From: Sphingomonas azotifigens NBRC 15497
GTDB taxonomy: Bacteria; Pseudomonadota; Alphaproteobacteria; Sphingomonadales; Sphingomonadaceae
Direction: 5' to 3'
Assembly (NCBI RefSeq): GCF_002091475.1
Contig: NZ_BCTR01000064.1
Location: forward strand, 1-34,094
DNA: 34,094 nt
The notes beneath the pieces were generated by a model. That model was not told the origin of the DNA and made no database searches. It saw only the letters and a program-made list of their open reading frames with translations. Shown one piece after another: positions 18,019 to 25,776 of the stretch. How positions within the stretch are numbered: position 1 is the stretch's first letter; the number at the start of each line of letters is the position of its first letter. A program made the position numbers and the translations under genes.

Positions 18019-18041
18019 GCCCCGCCTGCGTCCGGCGGGGC
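18019..18041. repeat. Perfect hairpin, 8-base stem
   Basis: GCCCCGCC and GGCGGGGC around the loop TGCGTCC, about 70 bases before the ardC start. It is the closest of the hairpin series to the gene. Confidence 0.65.
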
Positions 18042-18112
18042 TGTCGGTCCGCTCCTGCCGCCCCCCGCCACCCCGGCGCCGGTCGATGGCGGTTTGAGGA
18101 AGGAGCAAGGAG

Positions 18113-19003
18113 ATGCAGAGCAACGAGCGTCAGAGCCTCTATGGCGAGGTGACGGCCCGGATCATCGCGGAGCTGGAGCAAGGCCGGTTGCCCTGGGTGC
18201 AGCCCTGGGATGCGGCGCGGTGCCCCTGTACGATGCCCAAGAACGCGGTGTCGGCCCGAACCTATTCGGGGATTAATGTGCTGATCCTGTGGGCGGCGGC
18301 TATCGATGGCGGCTATGCTGGGCAGCGCTGGCTGACCTATCGGCAGGCCGAGGCGGCGGGCGGGCACGTTCGGCGCGGCGAAAAGGGCACGGTGGTCTGC
18401 TATGCGGATCGCTTCACCCCGAATGACGAAGCCGAGAAGGCGCAGGGCGAAGACCGGGAGGCGCGGACCATTGCCTTTCTGAAGCGCTTCACCGTGTTCA
18501 ACGTCGACCAGTGTGACGGTCTGCCCGAGGCGATGACCAGCATTCCGGTTCTGCCCGATCCCGTGCTGGCGATTGCCGAGGCGGATCGGGTGATTGCAGC
18601 CAGCGGGGCGGATTTCCGGATCGGCGGGAGCGAGGCCTATTATTCGCCATTGCAGGACGTCGTGCAGGTGCCGCCGCAGGCCGCCTTCCATGATCCGGTG
18701 AACTGGTACCGGACGGCGCTGCACGAGCTTGGCCATTTCACCGGCCATCGGAGCCGCTTGGACCGCGACCAGTCCGGCGCCTTCGGATCGGCATCGTACG
18801 CAAAGGAGGAACTCGTCGCGGAGATGTCGGCGGCGTTCACCTGCGCGTCGCTCGGCATTGTGCCCACCGTTCGCCACAGCGATTATATTGGCTCCTGGCT
18901 GGCGGTGCTGCGCGGCGACGAGAAGGCGATCTTCCGTGCCGCCAGCGCGGCGAGCAAGGCGGCGGACTTCCTCCTTTCCGCCGGGGCGGAGGTACGGTCA
19001 TGA
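18113..19003 (+). CDS. ardC: ArdC-like antirestriction protein with zincin domain
   Basis: A 296-residue protein. The N-terminal ArdC-N/DUF1738 domain (about 5-130) binds single-stranded DNA in characterised relatives. The C-terminal zinc-metallopeptidase-like domain (about 150-290) has HELGH at 204-208, His212 and Glu237 (ELVAEMS) as likely metal ligands. ArdC-type proteins protect incoming plasmid DNA from host restriction. AAGGAG lies 7 bases upstream of the ATG. The next gene overlaps by ATGA. It lies downstream of a hairpin cluster and, if the oriT call at about 21910 is right, in the leading region of conjugative transfer, which is the usual place for antirestriction genes. Confidence 0.88.
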   Translation: MQSNERQSLYGEVTARIIAELEQGRLPWVQPWDAARCPCTMPKNAVSARTYSGINVLILWAAAIDGGYAGQRWLTYRQAEAAGGHVRRGEKGTVVCYADRFTPNDEAEKAQGEDREARTIAFLKRFTVFNVDQCDGLPEAMTSIPVLPDPVLAIAEADRVIAASGADFRIGGSEAYYSPLQDVVQVPPQAAFHDPVNWYRTALHELGHFTGHRSRLDRDQSGAFGSASYAKEELVAEMSAAFTCASLGIVPTVRHSDYIGSWLAVLRGDEKAIFRAASAASKAADFLLSAGAEVRS

Positions 19004-19245
19004 CCGAGCGGCTTCCACCCCATGTCTTTCGGCGCCGGGGCTTTCGTGCCCTGCGTCGGATGACCGAGCGGCAGCGCGCGATCTTCTGGGCGATGCGGTT
19101 CGAGGATGTCGACTATCCGACGCTCGGGCGACGCCACGGCATCAGCGCCGAGGAAGTGGAGGCGGAATTTGCTGCCGCCCTCACCCTCTTCATGCGGATC
19201 ATCGACACACCGGAGCCGTGGTGGCGGCGTCTCTGGCCTTGGTGA
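19000..19245 (+). CDS. Small sigma-70 region 4-like protein
   Basis: An 81-residue basic protein overlapping the end of the ArdC gene by ATGA. Residues about 18-62 (ALRRMTERQRAIFWAMRFED, then YPTLGRRHGISAEEVEAEF) read like the helix-turn-helix of sigma-factor region 4, without region 2, so it cannot be a complete sigma factor. It ends in an aromatic tail (PWWRRLWPW). Similar small proteins accompany ArdC in sphingomonad mobile elements, as I remember it. It may modulate transcription after transfer, but the function is unproven. Confidence 0.75.
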   Translation: MTERLPPHVFRRRGFRALRRMTERQRAIFWAMRFEDVDYPTLGRRHGISAEEVEAEFAAALTLFMRIIDTPEPWWRRLWPW

Positions 19246-19322
19246 TCGCCGCCATTCGAACAGATCGCTTGCCGTCCAGTGGCTTGCCATTGGGCGGCAA
19301 GCCCGACAGGGTAGCGTCCGCC

Positions 19323-20252
19323 ATGCGCAGCAATCTCGATCATCTTCCGCCTGCCAAGCAGCGCGAACTGGAGCGCGTGGTGCAGATCGTCTTCGAGGAA
19401 TTCGACGACGCTTTCGCGCTCGCCAGCCACGAGTGGAAGAAGAAGGGCCGCATCCTCAAGGTCATCCTATACGGCAGCTATGCGCGCGGCAACTGGATCG
19501 ACGAGCCGCATACGGCCAAGGGCTACAAGTCCGACTATGACCTGCTGATCATTGTCAACGACAAGCGCCTGACCGACCGCGTCAAATATTGGGCGAATGT
19601 CGATGACCGGCTGATGCGTGAATTCGGCATTACCAGTAGCATCAAGACCCCGGTCAATTTCATCGTCCATACCCTTGCCGAGGTGAACGACGGGCTCGCC
19701 CATGGCCGCTATTTCTTCATGGACGTCGCCCGCGACGGCATCGCGCTCTACCAGAGCGACGACAGCGAATTGCACCAGCCCAAGCCGAAATCGCCGCACG
19801 CGGCGCTCACCATGGCGAAGGAATATTTCGAGGAATGGATGCCGACTGCGCAGCAGTTTTTGATACAGGGTAACGAAGCTGCCCAACGCGGTTGGAACAA
19901 CAAGGCAGCGTTCGAGCTACATCAAGCTGCCGAACGGCTATACCATTGCGTGTTGCTCGTCGTGACTTTCTACACGCCGCACGTGCACAATCTCGCTTTC
20001 CTGCGCACCCAGGCTGAACGGCTCGATAGGCGTCTGGCCTACGTTTGGCCCGGCGACAATCGCAAGCAGCGCGGTATGTTCGAAAAGCTAAAAGACGCCT
20101 ATGTGAAGGCGCGCTATTCAAAGCAATACCGGATCAGCGCCGACGAGCTGACTTGGCTTGGTGAGCGCGTCGAGGAGCTCGGCCGCCTGGTCCACGAAAT
20201 TTGCTCGGAGCGCATTGCCCATTTAGAGGCAACCGCGCGCGACGCTGGCTGA
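19323..20252 (+). CDS. Nucleotidyltransferase-HEPN fusion protein
   Basis: A 309-residue protein joining a MNT-type nucleotidyltransferase (about 20-150) to a HEPN domain (about 165-300). The nucleotidyltransferase has GSYARGNW (51-58) and the metal-binding pair Asp71/Asp73 in YKSDYDLLIIV; a third carboxylate is not obvious, with Asn112 at the expected place. The HEPN part contains AAFELHQAAERLYHCVLL and the THDL-like segment PHVHNLAFL, but no clear R-x4-6-H ribonuclease motif. Separate MNT and HEPN proteins form toxin-antitoxin pairs in which the HEPN toxin is AMPylated; here both are in one chain. The ATG at 19323 starts just before the domain. No strong ribosome binding site is seen. Confidence 0.8.
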   Translation: MRSNLDHLPPAKQRELERVVQIVFEEFDDAFALASHEWKKKGRILKVILYGSYARGNWIDEPHTAKGYKSDYDLLIIVNDKRLTDRVKYWANVDDRLMREFGITSSIKTPVNFIVHTLAEVNDGLAHGRYFFMDVARDGIALYQSDDSELHQPKPKSPHAALTMAKEYFEEWMPTAQQFLIQGNEAAQRGWNNKAAFELHQAAERLYHCVLLVVTFYTPHVHNLAFLRTQAERLDRRLAYVWPGDNRKQRGMFEKLKDAYVKARYSKQYRISADELTWLGERVEELGRLVHEICSERIAHLEATARDAG

Positions 20253-20282
20253 GCGGCTTCAACAGCCGTTTCATCTCTCGCG

Positions 20283-21200
20283 ATGTCCGGCTATCCACGC
20301 TCAATGGGCAAGGGCGTTTTCATTCATCGATCGGATTCGATTTACGACGACAGCCCGGCAGAGCGATATCAGTTTCCGCCGCAGTACCTCGGCCGCGTCA
20401 GCGCCTGTATCGGCGACTGGATCATCTATTACGAGCCCAGCAAAATCCAGGACACGCGCGGCTACTTCGCCACTGCAAAGGTTGCCCAGGTCGTGCTCGA
20501 TCCCAAAGCGCCGGACATGTATCTGGCGCTGATCGAGCCGGGGACCTATCTGGATTTCGTCAATCCGGTGCCGTTCAACGGTCCGCTCGGCCTGGTGGAA
20601 CGCGGCGTGCTCAACGACGCGGGGAAAGTCTCCGGCAGGGCGCAGTCGGCGGTTCGCCCGCTCTCCATTTCCGATTTCAACCGCATCATCGATCTTGGCA
20701 CCGCCGAGACGGACGACTTTCTGCCGCGTGTCGACGGGGAGATCGACAATTCCGTTCGTGAGGAACGCACGCCCTTCCAGCACGAAATCGTGCGGGATCG
20801 GGTCGCCTATCTCGCGTCTCGGTTGGTACGGGACCGGCTGTTCCGCCGCCGCGTCGTCACCGCCTATGATGCGCGGTGTGCCATTACCGGGCTGAAGCTC
20901 ATCAACGGCGGTGGCAGGGCAGAAGTTGAGGCTGCCCATATCCGCCCCGTGGAACGCGGCGGCCCCGACATTATCAACAACGGGTTGGCCTTGTCGGGGA
21001 CGGTCCACTGGATGTTCGATCGCGGCCTCATCAGCCTGACCGACGAGCTGGAAATTCTGATCAGCCGGCAAGCGAACGATGCCGAGGGAATACGCGCGCT
21101 CGTCAATCGCTCCGGCTTCGCAATCCCTCCCGCTAGATCGGCGGACCGGCCGCATCCGAGTTTCCTCGGCTGGCATCGCGAAAACTGTTTTAAGCACTGA
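20283..21200 (+). CDS. HNH endonuclease with PUA/EVE-like N-terminal half
   Basis: A 305-residue protein. The C-terminal HNH domain (HNH_2 type) has Cys199 in ARCAITGLKL, His219 in EAAHIRPVERGGPD, Asn near 234 and His242 in SGTVHWMFDRGL, the usual core of restriction-type HNH nucleases. The N-terminal half (about 10-110: GDWIIYYEPSK, RGYFATAKVAQVV, YLALIEPGTYLDF) looks like a PUA/EVE-type domain, a fold that reads modified bases in other HNH fusions. A modification-dependent restriction enzyme is therefore inferred. An alternative start at 20304 (MGKGVFIHR) is equally plausible. It lies 30 bases after the nucleotidyltransferase gene on the same strand. Confidence 0.82.
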   Translation: MSGYPRSMGKGVFIHRSDSIYDDSPAERYQFPPQYLGRVSACIGDWIIYYEPSKIQDTRGYFATAKVAQVVLDPKAPDMYLALIEPGTYLDFVNPVPFNGPLGLVERGVLNDAGKVSGRAQSAVRPLSISDFNRIIDLGTAETDDFLPRVDGEIDNSVREERTPFQHEIVRDRVAYLASRLVRDRLFRRRVVTAYDARCAITGLKLINGGGRAEVEAAHIRPVERGGPDIINNGLALSGTVHWMFDRGLISLTDELEILISRQANDAEGIRALVNRSGFAIPPARSADRPHPSFLGWHRENCFKH

Positions 21201-21212
21201 TCCGATAGGCCC

Positions 21213-21638
21213 TCAGCCAGGTGCCATAGGGACTACCGGTTCCGCTTCTTCGGCGTCGGCAAATGCTCGCCGCCCTCGTCGCCGCCAGAGCGCCAACTGA
21301 GTGTGTCCGTCGCCGCTCCGCAACTTCGCGGCTGCCTCCAGCAACAGACCGAGGATCACAGCGCGGTCATCCTCCGTCAGCTCGACCAGCCCTGCCTTCG
21401 CGACGAGCCCGCCCAGTTCGATCAGTTGCCTCGTGCGCTCGCGCCGTTTCACCTGCCAGTCGCGGTGATCATGCCGTGCCCGCTTCGCCTGGAGCCGGTT
21501 CCGCGTCTCCGACACCCGCCGCAGTGCCGCCCGGCTCGCGACGAGTTCGGCGGCCAGCGCCGTGCTGTTCGCGCTGAAAGAAGGCGGCGCCTCGTTTGCG
21601 CCACGCCTCCCGCGTCGGGCCATCAGCAGCGGTCGCAT
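21213..21638 (-). CDS. traD: Conjugal transfer protein TraD (Ti-plasmid type, small)
   Basis: A basic protein of up to 141 residues. The core KRRERTRQLIELGGLVAKAG followed by LVELTEDDRAVILGLLLEAA matches the small TraD of Ti-type transfer regions, which is unrelated to the F-plasmid coupling protein of the same name. It lies downstream of traC on the same strand and overlaps it by 170 bases in another frame. The true start is uncertain; Met7 at about 21620 is a possible alternative. It probably acts as an accessory DNA-processing protein at oriT. No traG coupling-protein gene is present beside it. Confidence 0.7.
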   Translation of the reverse strand: MRPLLMARRGRRGANEAPPSFSANSTALAAELVASRAALRRVSETRNRLQAKRARHDHRDWQVKRRERTRQLIELGGLVAKAGLVELTEDDRAVILGLLLEAAAKLRSGDGHTQLALWRRRGRRAFADAEEAEPVVPMAPG

Positions 21639-21792
21639 TGAGCAACGCGCCGGCCAGTTCCTCCACTCTCAGCACATCAGCGCCGGTCGCCGTCACCAGT
21701 TCGCCAAGCTGGTTCTGTTTGCGCGTTTTCAGCTGCCGCGCCTTATCGGCAAGCGCCTTCAGGTCCGCATCATAGTCTCGAGGTTTTCGCAT
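21469..21792 (-). CDS. traC: Conjugal transfer protein TraC (oriT-binding accessory)
   Basis: A 107-residue protein with a coiled, basic N-terminus (MRKPRDYDADLKALADKARQ) and the sequence QLGELVTATGADVLRVEELAGALL, then REAWRKRGAAFF, typical of the small TraC proteins beside Ti-type oriT regions. The C-terminus is Gly/Arg-rich and overlaps traD. It is divergent from the relaxase gene, with the candidate oriT in the 171-base gap between them, the same arrangement as traCD-oriT-traA in Agrobacterium Ti plasmids. It is expected to join the relaxosome. Confidence 0.72.
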   Translation of the reverse strand: MRKPRDYDADLKALADKARQLKTRKQNQLGELVTATGADVLRVEELAGALLNATAADGPTREAWRKRGAAFFQREQHGAGRRTRREPGGTAAGVGDAEPAPGEAGTA

Positions 21793-21906
21793 GGTCCTGT
21801 CCTTCCTTGTGTCGGTCGGACAGACCAGATATCGTCACAGCCAATCCGCGCCAATAGCCTGGAACTTCGTGAGATTTCGCGGTCCCGAGAGCGATAAAAT
21901 CGTTCG

Positions 21907-21934
21907 AGGGCGCGCTTATACGTCGTGCCGACGT
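21907..21934 (-). other. Candidate origin of transfer (oriT) with nic site
   Basis: On the - strand the sequence TAAGCGCGCCCT (21918 to 21907) differs by one base from the RSF1010-type nic core TAAGTGCG/CCCT. It is preceded by the perfect inverted repeat ACGTCG-TGC-CGACGT (21920-21934), as expected for MOBQ/Ti-type origins. By analogy the nick falls between the complements of 21911 and 21910. The site lies between divergent traC and traA, the classical position. If correct, the - strand is transferred 5' first toward lower coordinates, through traCD, the HNH gene and ardC. Confidence 0.75.
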
Positions 21935-21963
21935 GCGCTTTTAGGCGTATCTGGTGCGTCGCT

Positions 21964-24798
21964 ATGGCGATCTACCACTTCTCGGCCAAAGTCATTTCCC
22001 GCGCTGCCGGGTCGAGCGCGGTGGCGGCTGCCGCCTATCGCTCGGCGTCGCGGCTGCACGATCAGCGGCTCGGCCGGGACCATGACTTTTCCAACAAGAC
22101 CGGCGTCGTCCACAGCGAAGTGCTGCTGCCCGAAAACGCGCCCGAGGCGTGGCGCGACCGCGAGCGGCTGTGGAATGATGTCGAGGCCGCCGAGCTGCGC
22201 AAGGACGCGCAACTGGCCCGCGAGATCGAGTTCGCCATCCCACGCGAAATGCAGCAGGCCGACGGCATCGAACTGGCGCGGTCGTTCATCCAGCGCGAAT
22301 TCGTCAATCGCGGCATGGTTGCCGATCTCAATGTCCATTGGGATATCGGTGCCGATGGACTGGCAAAACCCCATGCCCATGTAATGCTTGGACTTCGTTC
22401 GCTCGGCGAAAACGGGTTCTGCGCCAAGGTCCGCGACTGGAACCGCACCGAGCTGCTGACCCACTGGCGCGAAGCCTGGGCAGAGCACGTCAATCAGCGC
22501 CTCGCCAAACTCGATATCGACACGCGCGTCGATCATCGCTCCTTGGAAGCACAGGGCATCGATCTGGAGCCGCAGCACAAGATCGGCCCCGCCGCTTCGC
22601 GCATGGTGGCGCAGGGGCGTGACAGCGAGCGGCTCGAAGAACATCACGCCATCGCGCGCGCCAATGGCGAAAAGATCCTCGCCAATCCGAGCATCGCGCT
22701 CGACGCTATTACCCACAGCCAAGCGACCTTCACCACGCGCGATCTGGCGATCTTCGTGCATCGGCATAGTGAGGGAAAGGACCAGTTCGACCAGGTGATG
22801 GCGGCGGTGCGCGCGTCGCCCGAGCTGGTGAAGCTGGGCAAGGACGGGCGCGGCGACGATCGCTTCACCTCGCGTGCGATGCTGGAGGCCGAACAGCGGC
22901 TCGAACACGGCACTGCAACGCTCGATGCGCGCCGTCTCCATGCTGTTGCCGAGCAGCATCTGGAACGGGCAGTCGGCCTCGCCGAACAGCGCGGCCTGCG
23001 GCTTTCGCCCGAACAGCGTGGCGCGCTGGAGCATGTGACCGCCGCGCGCGGCATCACCAGCGTCATCGGCTATGCCGGCACCGGCAAGAGCGCGATGCTC
23101 GGGGTAGCGCGCGAAGCATGGGAAGCGGCGGGCTATGCTGTTCACGGCGCGGCGCTGTCCGGCATCGCCGCCGAGAATCTGGAAAGCGGCTCGGGCATTG
23201 CGTCGCGCACCATCGCCAGTCTGGAGCATCAATGGAGCCAGGACCGCGAATTGCTGACCGACAAATCCGTTCTTGTGATCGACGAGGCCGGGATGATCGG
23301 CACGCGGCAGATGGAGCGCGTCATTCGCGAGGCGGAGAAGCGCGGCGCCAAGATCGTGCTGGTCGGCGATCCGCAGCAGCTTCAGGCGATCGAAGCAGGT
23401 GCGGCCTTCCGCTCGATTGCCGAGCGGCATGGCGCAGTGGAAATCACCACTATCCGCCGCCAGTCCGAAGACTGGCAGCGCGACGCCACGCGACAGCTCG
23501 CGACCGGCCGCACCGGCGAAGCGCTGGCCGCCTATACGGAGGCTGGGCATGTCCATGCCGCCGAGGCGCGCGAAGCCGCGCGCGAGGCGCTGATCGACCG
23601 CTGGGACAAGGACCGTCAAGCAACACCACTGGCGAGCCGCATCATCCTCACCCATACCAATGATGAAGTGCGCGAGCTGAACACGGCAGCACGCGACCGG
23701 ATGCGGGCAGCGCAGATACTGGGCGGCGACGTTGATCTCGTCATCGAACGCGGACGCCGGTCGTTCGCGCCGGGCGACCGCATCATGTTCCTCAAGAATG
23801 AGCGCAGCCTGGAGGTAAAGAACGGCACGCTCGGCACGATCGAGGAGGTCAGCTCGATCGCGATGCGCGTGCGCACCGATGACGGGCGAAGCGTCGCCTT
23901 CGACCTGAAGGATTATGCCCATGTCGATCATGGCTATGCCGCCACCATCCACAAGGCGCAGGGGATGACCGTCGACCGCGTTCATGTGCTGGCAACGCCG
24001 GGGCTCGATCGCCACGCTGCCTATGTCGCGCTGTCGCGCCATCGGGAGCGCGTCGATCTGCATTATGGCCGGGATGATTTCGTCGATGCCGGACGGCTGA
24101 CCAGAGCGCTGGGGCGCGAGCGCGGCAAGGACATGGCGTCGGACTACACCCGCGCGCCCGATGTGCAACCTGCGCTATCGCCAGCGCCGACGCCGCCCCG
24201 TCGCGGCATGTTCGACGGGCTGAAGCTCAGCAGCGCGCCGATCCGGGTGCCGGCTGAGCCCAGCCCGCTCGAACAGGCGGTGCAGCGATTTGGCCGCGCG
24301 GCGCAGGACATCATCGGTATGAAACAGCAGGGCTTCGAGCCCCTGCCCCACCAGCGCGAAGCCTTTGGTAGTGCCCGTAAGGAGATCGATGCGCTGCGCC
24401 CCGGCGGTGGTGAAGACATGCGTGTTGCGATGAACAAGGACCCTGTCCTTATCAGCGAAGCCGCGAACGGCAGCACCAGCCGCGCCATCCAGGCGATGAT
24501 CGCCGAGGGCGAAATTCGGATCGATGCCGCTAACCGCGCCGACCGCTTCGTCGCCGACTGGCAGAGCAAGGCGCGGCAGCTGAAAGCTCTGGAGCGGAGC
24601 GGCGATTACGATACCGCGCGGTCCACCAGGGATGCCATGACCACGATGGCGAAAGCGCTCCACCGCGACCCCCAGCTCGAGTCGCTGCTCCGCAATCGCG
24701 CGCTGGAGCTAGGTTTGAAGTCTCAGGGAGGCGCGTCGATGTCTCACGACCTCCAGGAATGGCTCGGCCGCTCGCGCGGCCTCAACATTGGGATGTAG
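21964..24798 (+). CDS. traA: TraA relaxase-helicase (MOBQ/Ti type)
   Basis: A 944-residue protein that nicks oriT and unwinds DNA for conjugation. The N-terminal MobA/MobL relaxase (about 1-220) begins MAIYHFSAKVISRAAG, has the candidate catalytic Tyr25 in AAAAYRSASRL and the metal-binding PHAHVMLGL motif near residue 138. The RecD-like helicase (about 340-720) has Walker A GYAGTGKS (369-376), Walker B with Asp440-Glu441 (VLVIDEAGMIG), VGDPQQLQAI, and IHKAQGMTVDRVH with His663. The long C-terminal tail has no clear domain. An open frame runs upstream to 21925 through the oriT region, but the ATG at 21964 gives the conserved N-terminus. Confidence 0.94.
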   Translation: MAIYHFSAKVISRAAGSSAVAAAAYRSASRLHDQRLGRDHDFSNKTGVVHSEVLLPENAPEAWRDRERLWNDVEAAELRKDAQLAREIEFAIPREMQQADGIELARSFIQREFVNRGMVADLNVHWDIGADGLAKPHAHVMLGLRSLGENGFCAKVRDWNRTELLTHWREAWAEHVNQRLAKLDIDTRVDHRSLEAQGIDLEPQHKIGPAASRMVAQGRDSERLEEHHAIARANGEKILANPSIALDAITHSQATFTTRDLAIFVHRHSEGKDQFDQVMAAVRASPELVKLGKDGRGDDRFTSRAMLEAEQRLEHGTATLDARRLHAVAEQHLERAVGLAEQRGLRLSPEQRGALEHVTAARGITSVIGYAGTGKSAMLGVAREAWEAAGYAVHGAALSGIAAENLESGSGIASRTIASLEHQWSQDRELLTDKSVLVIDEAGMIGTRQMERVIREAEKRGAKIVLVGDPQQLQAIEAGAAFRSIAERHGAVEITTIRRQSEDWQRDATRQLATGRTGEALAAYTEAGHVHAAEAREAAREALIDRWDKDRQATPLASRIILTHTNDEVRELNTAARDRMRAAQILGGDVDLVIERGRRSFAPGDRIMFLKNERSLEVKNGTLGTIEEVSSIAMRVRTDDGRSVAFDLKDYAHVDHGYAATIHKAQGMTVDRVHVLATPGLDRHAAYVALSRHRERVDLHYGRDDFVDAGRLTRALGRERGKDMASDYTRAPDVQPALSPAPTPPRRGMFDGLKLSSAPIRVPAEPSPLEQAVQRFGRAAQDIIGMKQQGFEPLPHQREAFGSARKEIDALRPGGGEDMRVAMNKDPVLISEAANGSTSRAIQAMIAEGEIRIDAANRADRFVADWQSKARQLKALERSGDYDTARSTRDAMTTMAKALHRDPQLESLLRNRALELGLKSQGGASMSHDLQEWLGRSRGLNIGM

Positions 24799-24808
24799 GC
24801 TCGCGCCC

Positions 24809-25387
24809 ATGACCGACATACCCCGCCAGTATGGCATTGCCGACGATCCCACCCAGGCCTTCGAAAGCCTGCGGCAGGAGATTTCCCTCCTCCAAACAGC
24901 CATTCAGGGGCTGACCGCCGCGCGCGAGAAAATACCGGATTACAGCCCGACGCTGGCCGCGATCAGCCGGCAGCTTGCCGCAATGAGCGAAGGCATCGCC
25001 CGTCTCGAGCAGGCGCCTGCCGTGAAGCTCACCCCTTCCATGATGGTCCAGCAACTGGCGAAGGCGGCGGCAGACGCGCGGGCGGATGACAAGCGGCAGT
25101 TGGATGAAGCGCGTGCCGACCTGCATAAAGTGATCGGAAGAATGGATGGGCTAGTCGTTCGAGCGCGGTCGACCGATCACCAACGCAGGCGCGAGCTATG
25201 GATGATGCTCGGCGCATTCCTCTTCGGGATTCTGCTTTGGTCCATCCTGCCGGGATTTGTTGCCCGATCCCTTCCGGAGAGCTGGCACGTGCCGCAGTGG
25301 ATGGCGGCGCGGACGTTGGGAACCGAACAGATCACTCCCGACGACCAGGTCGTCGACAATACCCAGACGCCTGAGAAAAAAGACTGA
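24809..25387 (+). CDS. DUF6118-family membrane protein
   Basis: A 192-residue protein with an N-terminal region predicted to be helical (DPTQAFESLRQEISLLQTAI, PDYSPTLAAISRQLAAMSEG), a coiled-coil-like middle and one transmembrane helix (about 130-150: MMLGAFLFGILLWSILPG), then a short tail with the motif AARTLG. It matches DUF6118, a family found directly after TraA in sphingomonad transfer regions; its role is unknown. The ATG at 24809 is 10 bases after traA and is chosen over an in-frame TTG at 24788. Confidence 0.8.
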   Translation: MTDIPRQYGIADDPTQAFESLRQEISLLQTAIQGLTAAREKIPDYSPTLAAISRQLAAMSEGIARLEQAPAVKLTPSMMVQQLAKAAADARADDKRQLDEARADLHKVIGRMDGLVVRARSTDHQRRRELWMMLGAFLFGILLWSILPGFVARSLPESWHVPQWMAARTLGTEQITPDDQVVDNTQTPEKKD

Positions 25388-25608
25388 ATCTGGGACTTTC
25401 CGACCATTCCTCGCCGACTCGTGGAACGGTAGCTTCTGTCAAATGCCGACGTTCAGCGCTTGCATGGCTGGTTTTGCAGACCGACAGAGATTGGGCCGAG
25501 AGCCGACTGGCAGCCATCGGCAAGGCGATTGCTAAAACAGGCGGTGTCGACCCATTCGCCCACATGTCAGCACGCCGACGACCGAACGCGCCCATCGGGA
25601 GAGCGTAG
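25375..25608 (+). pseudogene. Start-less open frame, possible gene remnant
   Basis: After the DUF6118 gene an open frame of about 77 codons reads protein-like: WLVLQTDRDWAESRLAAIGK, then AIAKTGGVDPFAHMSARRR, and ends at a TAG at 25606-25608. It has no ATG before its last quarter and no recognisable domain. It could be the remaining C-terminal end of a lost gene at the junction between the transfer module and the cargo operon, or chance. The rest of the 25388-25776 gap shows no clear gene. Confidence 0.25.
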
Positions 25609-25776
25609 CCAAGCAGCGATATCCCCGCCATCAAGCAAGTCGGGTCTACGCCTGAGAAACTGCGCGAAATGCTGTCGCTGCGTTCAACGATCCGCAAAGT
25701 CTTGAGGCCAGGATATTTGGTCCAATCGGGGTTCTGAGTTTTGCGATGCCAATCCGATGTTGCTAGTTATCGGGCA

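Larger units (their letters stand above)
17537..18112. other. Hairpin-rich non-coding region between alpA and ardC
   Basis: No convincing gene. The half nearest ardC is packed with perfect inverted repeats: 17775-17800 (AGCCGCC/GGCGGCT), 17828-17848 (9-base arms, loop TTA), 17851-17866 (16-base palindrome), 17966-17988 (9-base arms, loop CCTTG) and 18019-18041 (8-base arms). A stretch this rich in hairpins suggests a structured single strand rather than simple terminators. The half nearest alpA has lower GC and must hold the alpA promoter on the - strand. Confidence 0.7.

Noticed and set aside
17775..18041. CRISPR array
   Set aside because: The repeats are different inverted repeats, not identical direct repeats with regular spacers, and there are no cas genes.
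21916..24168. A 750-codon open frame on the - strand
   Set aside because: Antisense to the TraA relaxase gene, which has all its motifs; the reverse frame has none.
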